Positions 60,601-64,000 of a DNA stretch of 64,000 bases are shown here, piece after piece; positions within the stretch are counted from its first letter, which is position 1, and each line of letters begins with the position of its first letter. The stretch is from positions 718,077 to 782,076 of the forward strand of contig NZ_CM001436.1 in the NCBI RefSeq assembly GCF_000243255.1, read 5' to 3'. The position numbers and the translations under genes are program-made. The stretch is from Methanoplanus limicola DSM 2279 (lineage in GTDB: Archaea; Halobacteriota; Methanomicrobia; Methanomicrobiales; Methanomicrobiaceae). The notes beneath the pieces were generated by a model. That model was given only the letters and a program-made list of their open reading frames with translations, ran no database searches and was not told the origin of the DNA.

Positions 60601-60702
60601 GGCAAAGATGCACTACCTTATCTCGAAAGAACAGTTGCAGAATCCGACAATCCAAACCTGAAGACTTTCGCAATGAAGGCCATCGTAAAAATTACAGCCT
60701 GA
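57634..60702 (+). CDS. large HEAT-repeat protein
   Basis: 1022 aa built of HEAT/PBS-lyase-type helical repeats of about 30-33 residues (pattern D-x-x-V-R-x-A-A-x-x-S-L-G), with no catalytic domain. Three places carry a longer variant, W-x-P-E-x...-YY-x...W (about 169, 288, 910), and a charged linker without repeats at about 375-420. Solenoids like this bind proteins. ATG 57634 after GGGAG. The first about 690 residues align collinearly with the next gene, so the two are tandem duplicates. Role unknown; partners may be membrane or chromatin proteins. Confidence 0.85.
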   Translation: MAIINNNKKTDNNSQKIENLIDSLGSKDWKKREDAAIELTTLGRPAIIGLLKALNSDNTMLRSGAAEVLGTYGEVALPTLLKLVAAGKENTRDGAARAIAQSGETALNELKKAATDKDYRRRRGAALTLAYLGYLGEPTKNVLLALLRDSNEKVSFEAAKSLKTINWEPENRLQSAVFYYSLADPVNSAKYPKEIITLAIRDLKNPDENRRKKAVDLLSKLKSDSVKDVMLKYLDDSCGEVRYTAVKRLSGIYDTELITYFSKCLKDTHSGVRLESAWALDKYGWKPENSEDKAEYYFIKEKWIDLLQMKEGAVPVLVKNLCDENPVIRLRATEVLRSMGKPGYLAIKNALKSDDENIRKRAAEAVAIINKKDSASNSGKEEPLPEFFGKYSIEEEIKKHKSQINASGIKSRDSWLKILLNNEIELSKAEKISGALSNENEMVRAAAIENLRQSGISAIEPLLYLLIDKKDNVKIAAIESLGDLKARRAAPYLIKLCGNENRFVRMACAESLGKIKEIKAIDALTGLFSDPDESVRTTASASVSSIGSDALPKLKNTLDDSDMTVRMTAIGTIAGINDPIAISYAVRMLNDYEFDVRECASKAIKNMSNTMFNPLMDECRRIIVQGNELEKLGILSALADVEDLRAKEIITAFASDRNQKVSQRAAEMIKEAGKRPEIKTEIIPELKYGSKIDEIISGLRSTDTQVQVSASEKVFSMGDEIIEPLIESMEKSNPEVQNLTAEILIGLGDPAIDGLVKHLSSGSSSTKLICAQSLGKIQNEKAYAALSGAMYEEKDPVIRMTAAESLGFAGDDMAFDALVYAIKDEDSRVRIAAIRSLGYLNSKKAIKPLINALEDEDLSIINQITDSLKSLGEDAIRELSDALHSCKSGKIRYNIAEALDKLSWVPETETDIVYYLMAKENWEEIRKTGEVAVGPLEELLSDNDYEIRLAALETIIDIGGEKAIMPMIKALMDPNSAVRKKSEAGLVKAGKDALPYLERTVAESDNPNLKTFAMKAIVKITA

Positions 60703-61015
60703 AAAATTTTCTAAAAAACTTCGAAGATTTTATCATGATTTATATCTTAAAAAAGCCCTGCTATTGCCGGTAAAGATAAATCAAAACCCACAGATTGTAT
60801 TATACAAACATTAAAAGACCTAAAAGCAGGTATTAATAATCAGACTGTATCTTACATTCATAAGAGAATGGGTATACTATAGGAGATAGCCTGAATCTAA
60901 TTTCCGTTTGGTAAATATAGACATACAGGGTCAAAATCCGGCAGAAATATTCAGACAGGAAATTATTCCGGAGATTAACAGAGTATGAACCGGAGAATAA
61001 GATACCTTCAGTAAT
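60703..61015. other. intergenic region between the two HEAT genes
   Basis: About 310 AT-rich bases; no gene seen. The second HEAT gene has no Shine-Dalgarno near its ATG, so it probably has its own promoter here. Confidence 0.5.
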
Positions 61016-63049
61016 ATGACATCAGAAGATAAGCGGGAAAAACCCACATGCAATGACATCAGTTCCATTAAAACTGAAAGGCTTATATCAGCTCTCGGCT
61101 CTGATGATCATGACACCAGGAGAAGGGCGATAGCTGAACTGCAGTCCACAGGTAAACCAGCAGTTGCTCCTCTTTTAAAAGTGCTTAATTCAGAAAATCC
61201 GGAAGTCAGAAGTGGGGCAGCTGAAGTTCTGTCCGGATATGGTGAAGCCCTGATGCCGACATTAATCAGAATACTGACTACAGGAAAAGATAATGCCAGG
61301 GACGGAGCAGCAAGAGCAATTGGCAGATGCGGGAAAATTTCGGTCAGATATATCGAAGAGATAATAAACGACAATGACTACAGAAAGAGGCGTGCAGCGG
61401 TTCAGGCACTGGGATATCTTGGTGAAAAAGACTCCAGTGCAACCGAAATACTAGCGGCATTTCTCTATGACAAAAATGATAAAGTCAGCCTTCAGTCAGC
61501 AAAATCACTGAAGTATCTCAAATGGAAACCTCAGAACAAAATGGAGGCGGCGGCATACTTCTATGCCTCCGGAGAAGCAGAAAAAGGTGCCCGCTATCCG
61601 GCAGAGACAGTATCTGTTGCAGTCCGGGATTTTAAAAACCCGGAAGTAGAGAGGCGAAAGAAAGCAGCAAGACATCTCTCAGTGATAAACTCCGACATAG
61701 TAATTCAGCCTCTTGCGGCATTCCTCCAGGACACTTCAGAGGAGGTCAGATACACCGCAATTAAAGCAATCAGCAGCATTAACGAGAGAAGATTTGTGCC
61801 ATATCTTGTAAAGGCTCTGGCAGATAAAAACTCAAATATTCGCAATGAAGCCGCATGGGCACTTGACAGGTACGGGTGGAAACCGCGTACATACTGGGAG
61901 AAAACAAGATATCTGATAATTAAAGAGAAATGGGTGGACATTATCCCATTAAAAGATTATGCAATACCTGTGCTTACAGAATACCTCTGTGATGAAAACC
62001 CGGATATAAGGCAAAAAGTTACTGAGGTATTAAGAGCAATGGGCAAACCCGGATATTCCGCAATAAATGAGGCCCTTAAATCAGATAACCCAATGATGAG
62101 AAAGAGAGCGGCAGAAGCAGCGGCAGTGATAAAAAAGAAGGATTCAGCCCGGAAAAATGATGCAGATAACAGAAGCAGAAGTATTTCCGGTCAGGAGAAT
62201 ATCGAGGAGGAATTACTGAGAAGAAGAGAGGACTTAAAAAATAAGGGCCTTAAATCCAGTGATGCCTGGTTATTGATACTGAAAAAAAGCGGGATAAGGC
62301 CTTTCGCAGCGGAAAAACTCTCAAAAGCTTTAAGCAGTGAAAATGAGATGGTCAGGTCATCTGCGGCGGAGAAGCTTGCAGGCATGGAATCAGCTTCTGA
62401 AGAACCGCTTCTCCATCTCTTAAAAGACAGAAAACCAAGTGTTAAAATTGCAGCGATAGAATCTCTCGGAGAACTTCAGTCAAAGAGATCAGTGCCATAT
62501 CTGGTAAATCTTCTCAGGCATGAGAACAGATCTACATGCATAACTGTTATTGAAGCACTTGGCAAAATAAAGGATCCTAAATCGATAATACCAATGCTCA
62601 GGATCTCGGCAGAGGGTGACAGTGAACTTAAGAAGAAAGTTTCTGCTGCTGTATCCGGTATGGATACTGCAGCAATTCCAACCCTGAAAGGTGCCCTTGA
62701 AGAGTCAGACAGAAAGATCACAATTGCAGCCATAGAGGCGCTTGCAGGAATAAGACATAACCTCTCAATTTCATATGCAGTACGGATGTTAAATGATTCA
62801 GAACCGCGGGTGAGGGAGTCAGCCATAAATGCAATAAAAGAGATGAGCAATTATATGTTCAACAATATCATGGATGAATCGGGGCGTCTTGCAACACAGG
62901 GAACAGAAAAGGAAAAAACAGGTATTATTGAGGCTTTATCAGGAATAAATGATTTAAGGGCGAAGCAGGCAATAACGCTCTTTACAAAAGACAAAAATGA
63001 GACTGTCAGGAGAAAGGCTCTCCTCTCCTGCACAGAAGAGTTACTTTAA
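61016..63049 (+). CDS. HEAT-repeat protein, paralogue of the upstream gene
   Basis: 677 aa, collinear with about residues 1-690 of the 1022-aa HEAT protein: shared blocks include VRSGAAEVLSGYGEALMPTL-type, WALDRYGWKPRTYWEK and SYAVRMLND. It lacks the C-terminal third of its paralogue. The non-repeat linker (about 375-420) is also kept. ATG 61016; no Shine-Dalgarno. Divergence is moderate, so both copies are probably functional. Confidence 0.82.
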   Translation: MTSEDKREKPTCNDISSIKTERLISALGSDDHDTRRRAIAELQSTGKPAVAPLLKVLNSENPEVRSGAAEVLSGYGEALMPTLIRILTTGKDNARDGAARAIGRCGKISVRYIEEIINDNDYRKRRAAVQALGYLGEKDSSATEILAAFLYDKNDKVSLQSAKSLKYLKWKPQNKMEAAAYFYASGEAEKGARYPAETVSVAVRDFKNPEVERRKKAARHLSVINSDIVIQPLAAFLQDTSEEVRYTAIKAISSINERRFVPYLVKALADKNSNIRNEAAWALDRYGWKPRTYWEKTRYLIIKEKWVDIIPLKDYAIPVLTEYLCDENPDIRQKVTEVLRAMGKPGYSAINEALKSDNPMMRKRAAEAAAVIKKKDSARKNDADNRSRSISGQENIEEELLRRREDLKNKGLKSSDAWLLILKKSGIRPFAAEKLSKALSSENEMVRSSAAEKLAGMESASEEPLLHLLKDRKPSVKIAAIESLGELQSKRSVPYLVNLLRHENRSTCITVIEALGKIKDPKSIIPMLRISAEGDSELKKKVSAAVSGMDTAAIPTLKGALEESDRKITIAAIEALAGIRHNLSISYAVRMLNDSEPRVRESAINAIKEMSNYMFNNIMDESGRLATQGTEKEKTGIIEALSGINDLRAKQAITLFTKDKNETVRRKALLSCTEELL

Positions 63050-63058
63050 AGCATAACA

Positions 63059-63886
63059 TCAGCAGAAACAGACCCAGCGGTCATATATAGGATCATTCTC
63101 ATTCTCAAATATTTCCGGAGTTCTTCCGGCATTCTCGCACCATTTTCTGATAAGCATGGACTCCTTCTCGGTTGCAACCGTAATGAGCGTTTTTCCGGTC
63201 AGCATTAACATCTGGGCAACAATCCCCTGCCAGAGATCAGAGTTAAAACCGGTTATGTCTCCGAGCATAAGTCCTGTGCCGACATCAGATTCCGGACAGA
63301 AATACGCGGAGACGGAGGCATCAATACAGAGAGTCTTCTTTGGATTCAGCCTGCCCTTATGAAGACCAACAGACAGAAGATATGGATCGTTATCCATAGA
63401 GAGAGGCAGATATCCGGAGGAGAGGAGAGCTTTGGATACTACACCCGAGCCACAGCAGAAGTCTATTGCAGACTGACCTTTGCAAACGCCTATAGTATCC
63501 TTAAAGAGAGCTGTGACCATCTCATATCTCCCCTCTCTGTTGTCCTCACTAACCTCAGGATATTCCCCGGTTATTTTCCCGCAGTAATATTCCCTCAGTG
63601 CAGACTCATAATCGTCCCTCCTCTCCTGATAAATTTCCCCGGCACAACCCTCAAATTTACCGATTATATCATATGTAATATTTCTGTAGAGATATGAGGA
63701 TATGACCCAGCCACTGTCACATCTCCAGGCAACTGCAAGAGGCATCTCATTCTCATCAACAAGAAGACGCGCATCCCCGGCACTCAAAGCCAGAAATGAA
63801 CTGCTGTAATAATCATCAATATGATCAAATAATGAAGGTTCGATGCATTCCGCAGCATCAATCTCAAAAAAATCTTTTAACTTCAT
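63059..63886 (-). CDS. SAM-dependent methyltransferase-like protein
   Basis: 275 aa. The C-terminal half has a class I methyltransferase motif I AIDFCCGSGVVSKALL (about 139-154) and a following acidic SMDNDPYLLSVG region. The N-terminal about 125 residues are of unknown type (acidic, tyrosine-rich). Substrate unknown. Its ATG overlaps the stop of the upstream bactofilin-like gene (ATGA), so the two are coupled. It ends 9 bp from the convergent HEAT gene. Confidence 0.72.
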   Translation of the reverse strand: MKLKDFFEIDAAECIEPSLFDHIDDYYSSSFLALSAGDARLLVDENEMPLAVAWRCDSGWVISSYLYRNITYDIIGKFEGCAGEIYQERRDDYESALREYYCGKITGEYPEVSEDNREGRYEMVTALFKDTIGVCKGQSAIDFCCGSGVVSKALLSSGYLPLSMDNDPYLLSVGLHKGRLNPKKTLCIDASVSAYFCPESDVGTGLMLGDITGFNSDLWQGIVAQMLMLTGKTLITVATEKESMLIRKWCENAGRTPEIFENENDPIYDRWVCFC

Positions 63887-64000
63887 CTCTTTCTCACTAT
63901 CTTAACTCCTTCCGGAGCCTTAATTGTCCCGTCAAGCCTTGCATCCTCATCAAGAATAACTGAACTGCATCTCACGTTGCCAAGGACATGAACACCTGGC
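63883..64000 (-). CDS. bactofilin-like polymer-forming protein, C-terminal part
   Basis: Only the last 39 codons are visible; the gene runs beyond position 64000. They read GVHVLGNVRCSSVILDEDARLDG and end KIVRKR, the beta-helical repeat style of bactofilin/polymer-forming cytoskeletal proteins (DUF583). Inference from a short piece; the match is to repeat style rather than a full domain. TGA overlaps the ATG of the methyltransferase-like gene. Confidence 0.6.
   Translation of the reverse strand, partial: PGVHVLGNVRCSSVILDEDARLDGTIKAPEGVKIVRKR

Overview
The window is a stretch of euryarchaeal chromosome, most likely from a hydrogenotrophic methanogen of the order Methanomicrobiales (a Methanoplanus-like genome is my guess from gene content and moderate GC; this is inference). 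Archaeal marks include class I lysyl-tRNA synthetase, deoxyhypusine synthase, diphthine synthase, archaeal PEP carboxylase, FEN1 with a PCNA box, RadA, type IV pilin-like surface proteins, coenzyme F420 genes (cofC, cofE, cofG), TATA-box promoters and bulge-helix-bulge rRNA processing stems. No phage, transposase gene, CRISPR array or plasmid function was recognised.

Layout. 1-1160 (minus): tRNA-Ser, rpsM, rpsD and the first codons of rpsK. 1276-4927 (minus): deoxyhypusine synthase and three CBS-domain proteins. 5425-7016 (plus): Era-like GTPase, DUF2073 protein and zinc-ribbon protein. 7017-7487: non-coding DNA holding a long imperfect inverted repeat. 7488-14003 (minus): three secreted proteins with pilin-like N-termini, two of which share a beta-helix-like C-terminal region and carry PKD domains. 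14139-17417 (plus): lysS, a radical SAM protein and a cis-prenyltransferase as an overlapping operon, met convergently by a second, divergent cis-prenyltransferase subunit. 18198-20638 (plus): dphB, a DUF357 protein and a flippase-like membrane protein. 20641-23977 (minus): ppcA with a conspicuous operator-like repeat, a PAS sensor kinase and a small acidic protein.

24163-29280 (minus) is a complete rRNA operon, 16S-tRNA-Ala-23S-5S, with leader hairpin, processing stems and promoter. 29667-34532 (minus): a coiled-coil protein, smc and scpA. 34708-38390 (plus): glyA-folD-folP-cofE, a one-carbon/cofactor operon, met by convergent cofC. 39150-43694 (minus): a small membrane protein, fen, then cofG-purC-purS-purQ-ferredoxin:thioredoxin reductase. 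43994-47172: presenilin-like protease, convergent NOG1-type GTPase, HTH-CBS regulator and PRC-barrel protein. 47161-53106 (minus): dapL-lysA (lysine synthesis), an RPA-like OB-fold protein, radA and phosphoglycolate phosphatase. 53430-64000: a small unknown protein, fdhD, a U32 protease-like protein, two tandem HEAT-repeat paralogues, and a methyltransferase-like gene overlapping the end of a bactofilin-like gene.

Together these are mostly housekeeping genes: translation and its modifications, chromosome maintenance, C1/F420/pterin cofactor supply, purine and lysine synthesis. The accessory and less understood parts are the pilin-like surface cluster, the paired cis-prenyltransferase subunits whose catalytic motifs look complementary, the SMC-linked coiled-coil protein, the HEAT pair, and several regulatory repeats. 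All assignments are by reading motifs and gene order; no database search was run.
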